A stretch of 64,000 bases of DNA from NCBI GenBank assembly GCA_963695705.1, contig CAVOHB010000004.1, positions 62,001 through 126,000 on the forward strand, written 5' to 3'. The stretch is from JBKPNJ01 sp963695705 (GTDB taxonomy: Bacteria; Actinomycetota; Actinomycetes; Propionibacteriales; Nocardioidaceae). The translations under genes and the position numbers were made by a program. The notes under the pieces were generated by a model that was not told the origin of the DNA, ran no database searches, and was given only the letters and a program-made list of their open reading frames with translations. This document shows positions 16,566 to 26,686 of this stretch, piece by piece (the stretch's first letter is position 1; every line of letters begins with the position of its first letter).

Positions 16566-17153
16566 TCATCCGTACCCGCCCGAGCTTGGAAAGCCGTTTG
16601 CGCCGACGTACCAGACGGCCGAGGTGAGGATAACGGCGACCAGGAGCGCGAACAGCAGGCCACCGGCCACCGGCAGGAACCACCCAGGTGCGCGCCTGGA
16701 CCGGACCGCGACCACCTTCACCACCACGGCACCGAAGACGGCGCAGCCGAGGACGCCGTGCACGACCGTTCGCGTCGCCACCTTCTCGCCGTCCTCCAGC
16801 GTGCCGCTCTCCAGGCCCAGGGCCCATAGGCAGTGGTAGGCGACGAAGATCGATAGCACGAGGGCGATGGTCCCGGAGGTGCGGTGCGCCCTCCCGAGCC
16901 AGGAGGGCGCACTGATCCCGAGCTTGCCGTACATCCAGAGCGCGCCGATGAGCTGAAGCACCACGAGCACCCCGATCACCGTCGAAATCACCACCTTCAT
17001 CTCGATGACGGTATTGAAGCCCAGGGTGGTGGTGCCGTTGAGTGTCGGATCGTGCACCCTCCCGAACACCCCGAGGAGAAGCGCGACGACAGCGCCGGCG
17101 GCGAACGCCGTCAGCGGGATCGCCATGCTCTTCCGTGTGGTCGTATCTGCCAT
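16566..17153 (-). CDS. DUF6529-like cytochrome-b561-type membrane protein
   Basis: A 195-aa membrane protein with five hydrophobic segments (about residues 9-29, 50-75, 93-110, 128-148 and 157-182). Histidines occur in or near the membrane (GRAHRTSG, AYHCLWALG, TVVHGVLG), arranged like haem-b ligands of b561-type proteins. I recognise it as DUF6529-like. A role in transmembrane electron transfer is inference from the histidine pattern. Confidence 0.65.
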   Translation of the reverse strand: MADTTTRKSMAIPLTAFAAGAVVALLLGVFGRVHDPTLNGTTTLGFNTVIEMKVVISTVIGVLVVLQLIGALWMYGKLGISAPSWLGRAHRTSGTIALVLSIFVAYHCLWALGLESGTLEDGEKVATRTVVHGVLGCAVFGAVVVKVVAVRSRRAPGWFLPVAGGLLFALLVAVILTSAVWYVGANGFPSSGGYG

Positions 17154-17269
17154 TGGTTCAGAATGCCGTGGCCCCCGCCGATTGGGAATGGCCAGGCTGA
17201 GTCAGGGGTGGTGTCGAGGCGACGAATCTGTCATGGTGCGAAGGCGGAGGACGGCGAAGGGAGTTTGAC

Positions 17270-17878
17270 ATGTTTGTGCAGGTCATCCAGGGCCATGTGT
17301 CCGATGCCGAGCAGGTACGTGCACAGCTCGACAAGTGGGTGGCGGAGGTGGCACCTGGAGCCGTGGGCTGGCTTGGCAGCACATCCGGTGTGACCGAGGA
17401 CGGTCGGGTGATTGCGCTTGCGCGTTTTGAGTCCGAGGAGGCTGCGCAGCGGAATGGTGATCGGCCCGAACAGACGGCTTGGTGGGAAGAAATGGCGGCG
17501 TTGTTCACCGACGAGCCGGTGTTCCACAACAGCACCTCGGTCGAGGTGGACACCCCTGGTGACCCGTCGCAGGCCGGCTTCGTCCAAGTGATGCAGGGAC
17601 GCTCGAGCGACCCGGAACGCGCGCGGGAGTTGATGGCGAACGATCCGGTCGACTGGCAGGCGGTCAGGCCTGACATCCTGGGCTCCGTGTCTGTCGGGCA
17701 CGACGGCGACGCCTGGACGATGGCGATCTACTTCACGTCCGAGCAGGCCGCCCGCGAAGGCGAGCAGCGGGAACCGCCGCCGGAAATGCAGGAGATGATG
17801 AAGGAGATGGAAGCGCTGACCATCGGGGAGCCCGTCTTCTTCGACCTCAAGGACCCGTGGCTCAACGCACCGAGATGA
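17270..17878 (+). CDS. Tandem dimeric alpha-beta-barrel protein
   Basis: A 202-aa protein composed of two related halves. Both start with the same strand (MFVQVIQGHVSD at residue 1 and GFVQVMQGRSSD at about 102), carry a central GSTSGVTEDGRVIALARF or GSVSVGHDGDAWTMAIYF, and end with GEPVF/DEPVF. It is thus a fused pair of ABM-like barrels forming an intramolecular dimer. No catalytic residues are obvious. It is monocistronic and divergent from the DUF6529 gene. Confidence 0.7.
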   Translation: MFVQVIQGHVSDAEQVRAQLDKWVAEVAPGAVGWLGSTSGVTEDGRVIALARFESEEAAQRNGDRPEQTAWWEEMAALFTDEPVFHNSTSVEVDTPGDPSQAGFVQVMQGRSSDPERARELMANDPVDWQAVRPDILGSVSVGHDGDAWTMAIYFTSEQAAREGEQREPPPEMQEMMKEMEALTIGEPVFFDLKDPWLNAPR

Positions 17879-18399
17879 CTCCGCTGAAGTCGACCGTGGC
17901 TAGCCGGGGGTCATGCTTGCCCCGGCTGCGCCGCGTCGTGAACCGCGCCCGCTGAGTGGGCACCGAGCTCTCGAGCGCGGGGGCCTCGCCGACGGTCTAT
18001 GCATTACGTTCACCTGGCGCCGCTCGATGCGACCAAGGCGGCGATCACCGTGACCGTAACCGGCTGGCATCCGTCGGCACTGACCTGGATCTCGCTGTCG
18101 CCGGGTCCCGTGGGACGCACTATGGCGAGTGCGCGCCGGGCCCGGCGACGCTCACGGAAACGAGTCGGTCGCGATGGCCGGCCAGAGCGCCGCTTCTCGT
18201 CATCGAGTCTGATCGTGACGTACGCAAGGTCGGCGTCATCGGCGCGGATGGCATCGCGGTCGGCGGTGGCGGTGAGGCGCAGCGCACCTGCCGACGCGCA
18301 CGTCCGGCGGCCCTATTATCAGCAGAGGTCGCAGCAGCCGGTCGGCGGCCCCATGATCATCGCCAGTGGGGGGCCGCTGGACAAGGTAGGGAGCGGGAC
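17879..18399. other. Intergenic region before PPK2
   Basis: About 520 bases. The PPK2 frame stays open upstream to 17956, but that part has no resemblance to PPK2 and its codon use looks non-coding. No other gene is recognised on either strand. The right end carries the GGGAG ribosome binding site of PPK2. Confidence 0.45.
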
Positions 18400-19290
18400 A
18401 TGCTGGAGAACGTACGTGAGTACATAGACCGGCTCGGGATCGCCGGCCACTCGGTGGGTGAAGACCATGATGACGACCCCGTTCTCATCGACGCTGCCGG
18501 GAACGCGGTGGACACCTGGCGGGAGAACTACCCGTACGACGAGCGGCTGGACCGAAATGTCTATGACGAGCAGAAGTACCTGCTTCAGGTGGAGCTGCTC
18601 AAGTTCCAGAACTGGACTGAGGATGTCGAGGGTAAGCACGTCCTGCTCTTCGAGGGCCGGGACGCCGCGGGCAAGGGCGGCACCATCAAGCGGTTCATGG
18701 AGCACCTGAACCCGCGCTATGCCCGGACGGTGGCGCTGTCGAAGCCCGGCGACCGCGAGCAGCACCAGTGGTACTTCCAGCGTTACGTCAGCTACCTGCC
18801 CACCTCCGGCGAGATGGTGTTGTTCGACAGGTCCTGGTACAACCGGGCGGGTGTCGAACGGGTGATGGGCTTCGCGTCCGACGACGACGTTGAGCAGTTC
18901 TTCAGCCAAGTGACATTGTTCGAGAGGATGCTCGTCGAGAGCGGTATCTCGGTGACCAAGTTCTGGTTCTCGGTCACCCAGTCCGAGCAGCGCACGCGGT
19001 TCATCATCCGTCAGGTCGACCCGGTCCGTCAGTGGAAGCTCTCCCCGATGGACCTCGAGTCCCTGGACAAGTGGCAGGCCTACACGCAGGCCAAGGAGCA
19101 GATGTTGGTTCGCACAGACACCGACTACGCGCCCTGGATGACGATCAAGAGCAATGACAAGAAACGCGCCCGTATAGAAGCGATGCGCTACTTCCTCTCC
19201 CGGTTCGACTATCCGGGCAAGGACGCCGCTGTCGTTGGTAAGCCCGATCCCCGGTTGGTGATGCGCGGAATCGATGCCGTAGGAGATTGA
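18400..19290 (+). CDS. ppk2: Polyphosphate kinase 2 family protein
   Basis: A 296-aa PPK2. Walker A is GRDAAGKGG (residues 86-94), Walker B with the catalytic Asp-Arg is LFDRSWYNR (141-149), and the lid module follows (FWFSVTQSEQRTRF, WKLSPMDLESLDKW, APWMTIKSNDKKRAR). It transfers phosphate between polyphosphate and nucleotides in the cytosol; single-domain class I enzymes mainly make NTP from NDP, though class assignment needs alignment. The ATG at 18400 is favoured by GGGAG 6 bases upstream and because homology begins there. Confidence 0.93.
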   Translation: MLENVREYIDRLGIAGHSVGEDHDDDPVLIDAAGNAVDTWRENYPYDERLDRNVYDEQKYLLQVELLKFQNWTEDVEGKHVLLFEGRDAAGKGGTIKRFMEHLNPRYARTVALSKPGDREQHQWYFQRYVSYLPTSGEMVLFDRSWYNRAGVERVMGFASDDDVEQFFSQVTLFERMLVESGISVTKFWFSVTQSEQRTRFIIRQVDPVRQWKLSPMDLESLDKWQAYTQAKEQMLVRTDTDYAPWMTIKSNDKKRARIEAMRYFLSRFDYPGKDAAVVGKPDPRLVMRGIDAVGD

Positions 19291-19318
19291 GCGACTGCGC
19301 CCTGTCCATCGTCGTCCG

Positions 19319-21769
19319 TCACGACAATGCCACAGTGGCTCGGATGTCGCCCAGCCCGCGGGCGATGATCAGACGGCCGTCGTCGGGCAGGGTGGTCCAG
19401 GTGTTGGCGCCAGTCTCCCAGCGACGCCAGAGCCGACGCTCGCACGTCACGCTGACGTCGACCGACTGGCCCGCTGCGGCGTCTAGGGACTCCCAGCCGA
19501 CGAGACGGATCGGCTGGCAGGCGTCGACAGGCTCGAAGTAGACCTGTACGACCTCGCGGCTCGGTCGGGCGCCGGTATTGGTCACCGTCAGCGCGACCGA
19601 CAGGTCCCCGTCTTCGTTGGACAGCTGCGCATCTGAATACGCCCAGGTGGAGTAGCCCAGGCCGTGGCCGAACCAGAACAACGGCGCGGGCGCGCGCTGA
19701 GCGTAGTGCCCGCGGTAGCCGATGAACGTGCCCTCGGCGTAGGTGACCTCGCCGTCGACGGGGGTGACCGACCACGCGGGAGTCGCGCCATCCTCGAACG
19801 GGAAGGTGGTCACCAGGCGGCCGGCCGGCTCAATCGTGCCGAGCAGTGCGGCAGCGACAGCGTGACCGCCTTCCTGGCCGGGCAGGCCGGCCCACAGCAC
19901 TGCGTCGACCTGGTCGATCCACGGCATGAGTACGGGGGTGGCGGCATTGACCACCACAACCGTCTTGCGAGCCGCAGCCGCCACCGCCTGCACGAGTTCG
20001 TCCTGCCGTCCGGGCAGGCGAAGCGTGCTCTTGTCGACTGCCTCGGTCTCCTGCTCGTCGGTGAGGCCGACAACGACCACCGCGACATCCGCGGCCTCGG
20101 CGACGGCGACCGCCTCGGTGATGACCTCGTCCTGGTCTCGAGCGGCGCGCCGGGCGATCAAACCGAGCAGCGCCGCACCGCCCAACGTGCCTCCGGACCG
20201 CAGGGTCATCGTTCCGACGATCGTGTCGCCAGGCTCCACCGCAACCCGGATGGTCTCGAGCGGAGGGTTCAGGACCTCCGCGCCCATGCCGGTACCCGCC
20301 GACCCCAGGTTGGCACGAAGCTCCTGGCCGCCGGCGGACAGCTGCCACGATCCCGCGCCGATCACGCCGGCCTCGATCGGCCCGCCCTCGTTAGCGCGCG
20401 CGTGCAGCCGAACGGAGTGCACGAGCCCCGCGAAGCCGTCGTCGAAGCCGACAAGCGTCGTGGCGTTGGCGCTGTGCCGTTCCTCGAGCACAGACCCGTT
20501 CGCGGCGAGCAGGGTGAAACCCACGCCGGGCTCGCCGGTACGGGGGTCGGTGACGAAGTCCGGGCGAGCGGGAACGGGGCGGCTCCGTACCTCGACTCCA
20601 TCCGCGACGGTCACCGCGTCGCCGAGCAGCTCGTTGAGCCCCTCGGCAACGCTGACCTGGTAAGGGGCGTTGACCTGGGCCGATCCACCGCCCATGTTGC
20701 ACGTCTCGATCGCGTGACGCCCGATGAGCGCGACGCTCGCACCCACTCGGAGCGGCAGCGTCTCCCCCCGGTTGGTCAACACGGTGATGCCGGACGCCGC
20801 CAGGTGGGTCAGCTGGTCCCGTCGCTGCCGGCTCGTAGGTTCGGGCAGGCCCTGCGGATACTCGCGCAGTGTGCCCAACGCGCCTGCCCGGTCTGCCAGG
20901 CGAAGCAGTCGCGTCAGGTGGTCATCGATCACCGACTCGGCGACCTCACCGGCGGAGACGGCGGCGACGAGCGTTTCGCCCCAAGGGCCGTCGGGGCCGG
21001 GCATGACGATATCGAGACCGCCATTGGCGGCCGCTGCGGCGGACTTGGTGGCGAACCAGTCGGACATGATCAGGCCGCGATAACCCCACTCACCCTTCAC
21101 AATCTCGGTGTTGACGTGGTGCTGTTCGGTGGCCGCGACCCCGTTGACATCGTTGTAGGCAGCCATCATCGACCATGGGTCGGACTCGTCGACAGCGATC
21201 TCGAACGGCAGCAGGTAGAGCTCGCGCAGACTGGCCTCGTCGACCACGCTGTTGACGGTGTTGCGCTCTGTCTCGGACTCGTTCGCGATGAGGTGCTTCA
21301 GGCAGGCGCCTACTCCTGAGCTCTGCAATCCGCGAACGTACGCCGCGGCGAGTCGGCCGGTCAGCAGCGGGTCCTCGGAGTACGCCTCGAAGAGTCGTCC
21401 ACCAAGCAGCGAGCGGTGCAGGTTGATGGTCGGGCCGAGGACGACGTGGATCTGTTGGGCCATCGCTTCCTCGGCGAGCAGCCGCCCAACCTGAAAGGTC
21501 GAGTCCTCGCTCCATGCGGACGCGAGCAGCGTGGCGTTGGGAAAGCAGGCCACCTCGCGACCGCCGCTGAACTTCAACCCGCGCACCCCGGTGGGACCGT
21601 CGGACAGGCGCAGCTCACCCAGTCCGATGGACGGCTCGGCCGGCATGGTGAAGGTGGTAGCGCCGGTGAGGAGGCGAACCTTCGTCGGCAGGTCCAGCGC
21701 GGCGACCAGGGAGCCGTAGTGCGTTGGCGTCACGGTCGGCACAGCGGCCGGGTCCGACGATGTGGCCAT
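19319..21769 (-). CDS. Glycoside hydrolase family 3 (beta-glucosidase type)
   Basis: An 816-aa GH3 enzyme. The N-terminal TIM-barrel-like domain contains the GACLKHLIANESETERNTVN substrate loop and the nucleophile Asp237 in MSDWFA. The beta-sheet C-domain and a PA14-like insertion (roughly residues 400-530) follow, then a C-terminal FnIII-like domain (VALTVTNTGARPSREVVQVYF). No signal peptide is present, so it acts in the cytosol on imported oligosaccharides. GGGGG lies 4 bases before the ATG. It diverges from the LacI gene with 84 bp between, which suggests shared control. Specificity (glucoside, xyloside or other) is not decidable. Confidence 0.9.
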   Translation of the reverse strand: MATSSDPAAVPTVTPTHYGSLVAALDLPTKVRLLTGATTFTMPAEPSIGLGELRLSDGPTGVRGLKFSGGREVACFPNATLLASAWSEDSTFQVGRLLAEEAMAQQIHVVLGPTINLHRSLLGGRLFEAYSEDPLLTGRLAAAYVRGLQSSGVGACLKHLIANESETERNTVNSVVDEASLRELYLLPFEIAVDESDPWSMMAAYNDVNGVAATEQHHVNTEIVKGEWGYRGLIMSDWFATKSAAAAANGGLDIVMPGPDGPWGETLVAAVSAGEVAESVIDDHLTRLLRLADRAGALGTLREYPQGLPEPTSRQRRDQLTHLAASGITVLTNRGETLPLRVGASVALIGRHAIETCNMGGGSAQVNAPYQVSVAEGLNELLGDAVTVADGVEVRSRPVPARPDFVTDPRTGEPGVGFTLLAANGSVLEERHSANATTLVGFDDGFAGLVHSVRLHARANEGGPIEAGVIGAGSWQLSAGGQELRANLGSAGTGMGAEVLNPPLETIRVAVEPGDTIVGTMTLRSGGTLGGAALLGLIARRAARDQDEVITEAVAVAEAADVAVVVVGLTDEQETEAVDKSTLRLPGRQDELVQAVAAAARKTVVVVNAATPVLMPWIDQVDAVLWAGLPGQEGGHAVAAALLGTIEPAGRLVTTFPFEDGATPAWSVTPVDGEVTYAEGTFIGYRGHYAQRAPAPLFWFGHGLGYSTWAYSDAQLSNEDGDLSVALTVTNTGARPSREVVQVYFEPVDACQPIRLVGWESLDAAAGQSVDVSVTCERRLWRRWETGANTWTTLPDDGRLIIARGLGDIRATVALS

Positions 21770-21853
21770 GTCACCCCCTTGCTGTACGTCATGCTCCGGG
21801 TCCTTTGGCCGCTGCCCGGCACCCCCTGACCGGGGCGTGCGAGACTAGAGCGG

Positions 21854-22921
21854 ATGGTAGTCACGGACACGACCGCGAGCAACGGTGGGCGGCAGCGTCG
21901 TCCGTCGATGACTGATGTGGCTGCCCTGGCAGGGGTGTCATACCAAACCGTCTCGCGGGTCATCAACGAGCAGCCGGGCGTCCGGTCCACCACGCGCACA
22001 CGGGTCCATGCGGCGATGGAGGCGCTGGACTATCACCCGAACTCGCTGGCCCGCTCATTGGTCTCCGGTCGCTCCCGGGCCATCGGAGTCATCAGCCCGA
22101 GCTCGGACCTCTTCGGGCCCAACCGGACGCTGCACACCGTCGACGACGCCGTTCGCGAAGCGGGCTACACCACCGTGATCGCGAATGTGCCGCGCCTTGA
22201 TCTCCGGGGGATGGTCGACGGCTCCAGGCAACTGCGCAGCCGGGCGGTCGACGGCATCGTCATCGCGGGCTCTCCGCACCGGGAGGCTCGTGACTGCGCC
22301 CTGGACCTGGCCCGTCAGTTGCCAGTGGTGGTCATCGGGCGCGCGGATGTCCGCGTGCCGACGGTGGACACCGATGCCCGCGCGGGGGCACGCAAGGCTG
22401 TTCGTCACCTCTTGGCCCTCGGTCACCAGAACGTGTGGCACGTCGGCGGGCCCCCGGACTGGGCCTCCGCGCGGCAGCGGATGGACGGGTGGCGGGCGGA
22501 GCTGGCCGCACACGGCATCGCCGCACCATCACCACTGCCGGCGGGTGACTGGTCTGCTGCGGCGGGATACGAGGCCGGGCTCGTCCTCGGGCGGTCGGAG
22601 GACGTAACCGCCGTCTTCGCGGCCAATGACCACATCGCTCTGGGGCTCATCCGCGCGCTCAGTGAGACGGGCCGTTCGGTGCCGCGCGACGTCAGCCTGG
22701 TGGGCTTCGACGACATCCCCGAGGCGGCCTACTTCCTGCCGCCCCTGACAACGATCCGGCAGGAGTTCAGCACCTGCGCCCGTCTGGCCGTCAGCATGTT
22801 GATCGCCGAGGTCAAAGGCGGCCACGACGTAGGCGCACCCCATCGGCGCAAGATTCCTCGGCTTGTTGTTCGCTCAAGCACGACAGCGGCGACGGCGCAG
22901 GTTCGGGCAGCTCTCGCCTGA
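21854..22921 (+). CDS. LacI family transcriptional regulator
   Basis: A 355-aa repressor-type regulator. The N-terminal LacI HTH (MTDVAALAGVSYQTVSRVIN) and hinge (HPNSLARSLVSGRS) precede a periplasmic-binding-protein-like effector domain (VIGRADVRVPTVDTD, VAANDHIALGL-type AANDHIALGLIRAL, VSLVGFDDIPEAAYFLPPLTTIRQ). It stands between GH3 (divergent) and the GH42-ABC operon (downstream) and probably represses them until a sugar binds. A matching palindrome lies at 23002-23013. Confidence 0.92.
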   Translation: MVVTDTTASNGGRQRRPSMTDVAALAGVSYQTVSRVINEQPGVRSTTRTRVHAAMEALDYHPNSLARSLVSGRSRAIGVISPSSDLFGPNRTLHTVDDAVREAGYTTVIANVPRLDLRGMVDGSRQLRSRAVDGIVIAGSPHREARDCALDLARQLPVVVIGRADVRVPTVDTDARAGARKAVRHLLALGHQNVWHVGGPPDWASARQRMDGWRAELAAHGIAAPSPLPAGDWSAAAGYEAGLVLGRSEDVTAVFAANDHIALGLIRALSETGRSVPRDVSLVGFDDIPEAAYFLPPLTTIRQEFSTCARLAVSMLIAEVKGGHDVGAPHRRKIPRLVVRSSTTAATAQVRAALA

Positions 22922-22987
22922 TCCGCCACCGCCCTGCTCGGGCCACCGCGCACGGAAACGCGTACGGGATCGTTACCCCTGCACCTC

Positions 22988-23016
22988 TTGACACCCGCAC
23001 TGTGAACGTTCACGAT
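22988..23016 (+). promoter_or_regulatory. Promoter with LacI-type operator ahead of the GH42-ABC operon
   Basis: A -35 hexamer TTGACA (22988-22993) and a -10-like CACGAT (23011-23016) are 17 bases apart. The perfect 12-base palindrome GTGAACGTTCAC (23002-23013, central CG as in typical LacI-family sites) overlaps the spacer and the -10. Binding there would block RNA polymerase. The site lies 44 bases before the GH42 start and 80 bases after the LacI gene. Confidence 0.7.
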
Positions 23017-23056
23017 TACCCCACGCGCTCCACCGCACACTCTCTGGGGGTCTCGC

Positions 23057-25214
23057 GTGCGGTTACTGCCGAGTGGCGTCCTCTTCGGCGCCGCCTACTA
23101 CACCGAGTACCAGCCGTATGACCGGCTGAAGGAAGACCTCGACCTGATGGCCGAGGCTCACTTCACGGTGATCCGCGTCGGTGAGTCGGTCTGGTCGACA
23201 TGGGAGCCGCGCGACGGCGTCTTCGACCTGGACTGGCTGCAGCCGGTGCTGGACGGTGCCTGGGAACGTGGGATCGGCGTGATCATCGGCACGCCCACAT
23301 ACGCGGTGCCGCCATGGCTGCGGCACAAGTATCCGGAGGCCACCGCGCAACGCCGAACCGGCGAGACAGTGCCCTACGGGGCGCGCCAGGATGTCAACCA
23401 TCCGCATCCTGCGTTCCGCTACCTCGCGGAAAGGCTGATCCGGAAGATCGTCACCCGGTACGCGGAGCACCCGGCCGTCATCGGCTGGCAGGTGGACAAC
23501 GAACCCGGCATCAATTCGCTGCACAACCCCGGCGTATTCCAAGGGTTCTTGGACTATCTGCGGGAGCGATACGGTGATGTGCACACGCTCAATGAGCGCT
23601 GGGGGCTGGTGTACTGGTCACACCGCATCTCCGAGTGGGCCGACCTGTGGACCCCCGACGGCAACACGACCCCTTCCTATGACTTGGCATGGCGGCGCTA
23701 CCAGGCCGGTCTCACCCACGAGTACATCGCCTGGCAGGCCGAGCTCGTCCGATCGCTGGCGGCGGAGCACCAGTTCGTCACCACCTGTCTCGCGTTGCAC
23801 CAGCCAACGCAGGACGTTGCCGTCATCGGCGAGCCGCTCGAACGTGGTCGCGGCCAACATCTACTACGGCACGCAGGACGACCTCGCGTTGCCACAACTT
23901 GGTGAGGACCGCCCAAGCCGGAGTCCCTCGTTCCTTTCGTGGTCCGGAACCGCGTGGCTGTACCTCCAGGCCGACATCTCCCGGGGAACGCGGCAGCAGC
24001 CATTCCTCGTGGCGGAGACGAACGCCTCCTCGATCGGCGGTTCGGCCGACAACTTCCCGGCGTACCCGGGACAGTGGCGACAGGTGGTCTGGAGCCTCGT
24101 CGCGCGCGGCGCCCGGATGGTCGAGTACTGGCACTGGCACTCCCTGCACTTCGGCGCCGAGACCTACTGGGGCGGCGTTCTCGGGCACAGCCTGACCCCG
24201 GGCCGCACATACGACGAGCTCGCGACGGTCGCGGGTGAGCTGCGCGACACCGCCGCCGACCTGACGGACCTGCGGCCCTCGAGCGACGTCGGCGTCCTGG
24301 TCTCCGCCGAGAGCCGGTGGGCCATGGAGTTCATGGGGCCACTTCAGGCCAAGGTGCCTGTGTGGATGGGTGATCCCAAGTCCTATGAACGCATCCTCGC
24401 GGCCTTCTACCGGGGGCTCTTCGACGCCGGTCTGTCGGTGGACGTGGTGGCTCCGGCGCAGTTGCCCGACGATCCGGCCGAGATGGCCGCCCGCTGGCCG
24501 GTGCTCGTCGTCCCTGGTCTCTACATCGCCGACGACTCCCTGCTCGAGCTGCTGCGCGGCTATGCCGAGGCCGGCGGGCACCTCGTCCTCACACCGCGCA
24601 CCGGCTACGCCGACGAGGAGGCTGTGGCGCGCCACACGATCATGCCCGGCGCGCTACGGGAGGCCGCGGGGGCGCACTACCTCGAGTTCACGAATCTGGT
24701 GGAGCCCGTACCCGTTCGGTCGGTCGCCACCGTGAGTGGGCCACCGGTCGCGGGACACGCCACCGGCTGGGCCGACGGCCTGGCCGCCGACGGCGCGACG
24801 GTTCTCGCCGAGTACTCGCACCCGCACCTGGGCCGGTTCGCAGCGGTGACGACGAACGCGTACGGCGAGGGCCGGGTGACCTACGTCGGGACTGTCCCCG
24901 ACCGAACCCTGGCACGCGCCATCGGCGAATGGACCGCCGCGACCACTCTGCCGACCGACGCATGGCGGCAGGCCCGGCCACCATCTGTCACCAGCACCTC
25001 TGGCCGCACCGCTGACGGGTCGGTAGTGCGCTTCGTCAGTAACTGGAGCTGGGACCCAGCCGAGATGACTGTGCCAGTCCCCGTACACGATCTGCTCTCC
25101 GGTACGGCGCTCGCAGCCGGCGAGCCGCTGACGCTCGGGCCATGGGACGTCCGGGTAGTCGTTGAGCGCAAGGGCACAACTCAAACCGCACCGGGAAAGG
25201 ATGCGATTCGATGA
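23057..25214 (+). pseudogene. GH42 beta-galactosidase, interrupted by one frameshift
   Basis: The first frame gives the GH42 N-terminus (GVLFGAAYYTEYQPYDRLKE), the TIM barrel and the acid/base Glu149 in GWQVDNEPG, and runs to 23905. Homology switches at about 23840-23845 into another frame (VVAANIYYGTQDD, then VAETNASSIGG with the nucleophile Glu) and continues to the stop at 25214. Removing one base near CTCGAACGTGG joins them into about 718 aa, the usual GH42 length. Both halves are otherwise well conserved, so this is either a very recent mutation or a sequencing error. The stop overlaps the next start (ATGA). Confidence 0.85.
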
Positions 25215-26590
25215 GAATTCCAGGAAGGGTCCGGGGCTTCTCCCGGGCGAAGGGGTTGGGCGGTCTGGTGGTAGCGGCCATCGTCGCTCTGACGGCCTGC
25301 GGCGGCGGGGACTCAACGAGCACGTCGTCGGGCGCGAGCACCAACACTGTCAGCCAGGCGGAGATAGACGCCGCCATGAAGAAGCCCACCACCATCACGT
25401 TCTGGACCTGGGTGCCCGAGATCGAGAAGGAAGTTGCGCTGTTCGAGAAGAAGTACCCTGCGATAAACGTCAAGGTGGTCAACGCAGGTCAGGGTGAACC
25501 TGAGTACACCAAGCTGCGTACGGCGCTCAAGGCCGGTACCGGCGCGCCCAACGCCGTCCAGATCGAGTTCCAGTACATTCCTACGTTCACGATCACCCAG
25601 GATCTCATGGACCTGGCCCCGTACGGCGCAGCGGCGACCAAGGACCAGTTCATCGACTGGACCTGGACGCAGGTGAGCGGAGACAACGGGGAGGTCTGGG
25701 CGTATCCGCAGGACACCGGTCCGATGGGGATGCTGTACCGCAAGGACATCTTCGACAAGTACAAGATCGCCGTCCCGAAGACCTGGGATGAGTTCGCCGC
25801 AGCGGCTCGCAAGCTGCACGCAGCGGACCCCAGCGTCTACATGACGGACCTGGCGGCCAACCAGGGCGGGTCTTACATGGGCCTGCTGTGGCAGGCGAAG
25901 GTCAATCCCTTCCAGCTCACCGGCGAGAGCTCGCTGGCCATCAGCCTCAACAATGACGCCTCGAAGCAGGTCGCCACCTACTGGGGCGACTTGGTAAAGG
26001 ATGGCGTCATCGCCACCGATCCTGACTTCACGGATTCGTGGTTCCAGGGCCTCAACAGCGGAAAGTACGCCACCTGGCTGACCGCCGCCTGGGGTCCGGT
26101 GTTCCTCTCGGGCAGCGCCCAGTCGACCAGCGGGCTCTGGCGCGCCGCGCCACTGCCCCAGTGGGATGCCAGCGAGCAGATCTCGGGCAACTGGGGCGGC
26201 TCCACCACCGCGGTCATCCAGGGGACGCCGAACGCCATCGCGGCGGCCGAGTTCGCCAAGTTCCTCAACACCGACCCGGAGACGACCAAGATGTTCGCCA
26301 CGGAGCAGTTCTTCTTCCCGGCGACCAAGGCGTTGCTGTCCGATCCCGACTACATCGGGCAGACCCCGGAGTTCTACGGCGGGCAGAAGGTGAACACGGT
26401 GTTTGCCGACATCAGCTCCACCGTGCCCACCGACTTCCAGTGGGCGCCGTTCATGGACCAGGTCTATACCGACTGGGACGAGACGGTCGGTAAGGCGCTG
26501 GCCGACAAGGGGGACACCACGGCGGCCACCGACACCTGGCAGGACCGCACCAAGACATACGCCGAGAGCCAGGGGTTCACGGTCGAATAG
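25211..26590 (+). CDS. ABC transporter sugar-binding lipoprotein
   Basis: A 459-aa extracellular solute-binding protein (family 1). A short signal sequence ends in the lipobox LTAC (Cys30), giving a membrane-anchored lipoprotein. A Ser/Thr-rich linker and the ITFWTWVPEIEKEV start of the mature fold follow, with YPQDTGPMGMLYRKDIFDKY and TWDEFAAAARKL typical of maltose/oligosaccharide-binding proteins. Its ATG overlaps the GH42 stop, indicating translational coupling. It should deliver an oligosaccharide to the permeases encoded downstream. Confidence 0.92.
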   Translation: MRIPGRVRGFSRAKGLGGLVVAAIVALTACGGGDSTSTSSGASTNTVSQAEIDAAMKKPTTITFWTWVPEIEKEVALFEKKYPAINVKVVNAGQGEPEYTKLRTALKAGTGAPNAVQIEFQYIPTFTITQDLMDLAPYGAAATKDQFIDWTWTQVSGDNGEVWAYPQDTGPMGMLYRKDIFDKYKIAVPKTWDEFAAAARKLHAADPSVYMTDLAANQGGSYMGLLWQAKVNPFQLTGESSLAISLNNDASKQVATYWGDLVKDGVIATDPDFTDSWFQGLNSGKYATWLTAAWGPVFLSGSAQSTSGLWRAAPLPQWDASEQISGNWGGSTTAVIQGTPNAIAAAEFAKFLNTDPETTKMFATEQFFFPATKALLSDPDYIGQTPEFYGGQKVNTVFADISSTVPTDFQWAPFMDQVYTDWDETVGKALADKGDTTAATDTWQDRTKTYAESQGFTVE

Positions 26591-26606
26591 CAGTACGGGG
26601 ACGTGA

Positions 26607-26651
26607 CGGCTTCCTGGGCCGGCGTGCCGCTCGCGCGGTACCGGGAAGCCG
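26607..26651 (+). terminator. Hairpin between binding-protein and permease genes
   Basis: CGGCTTCC (26607-26614) pairs with GGAAGCCG (26644-26651), and the GC-rich loop can fold further. There is no T-tract. Hairpins at this place commonly stabilise the binding-protein part of the message or attenuate read-through into the permeases; here that is inference. Confidence 0.5.
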
Positions 26652-26686
26652 GCCGTCTCTGTCTCCGATGCGAGGAAGGTTGACCC

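Noticed and set aside
17956..18399. 5' extension of the PPK2 frame
   Set aside because: No PPK2 homology upstream of 18400, where a good RBS and the family start are found.
19664..21319. Long open frame (551 codons) opposite the GH3 gene
   Set aside because: Antisense to a well-supported GH3 enzyme; composition (Arg, His, Gly rich) and lack of homology mark it as a high-GC shadow.
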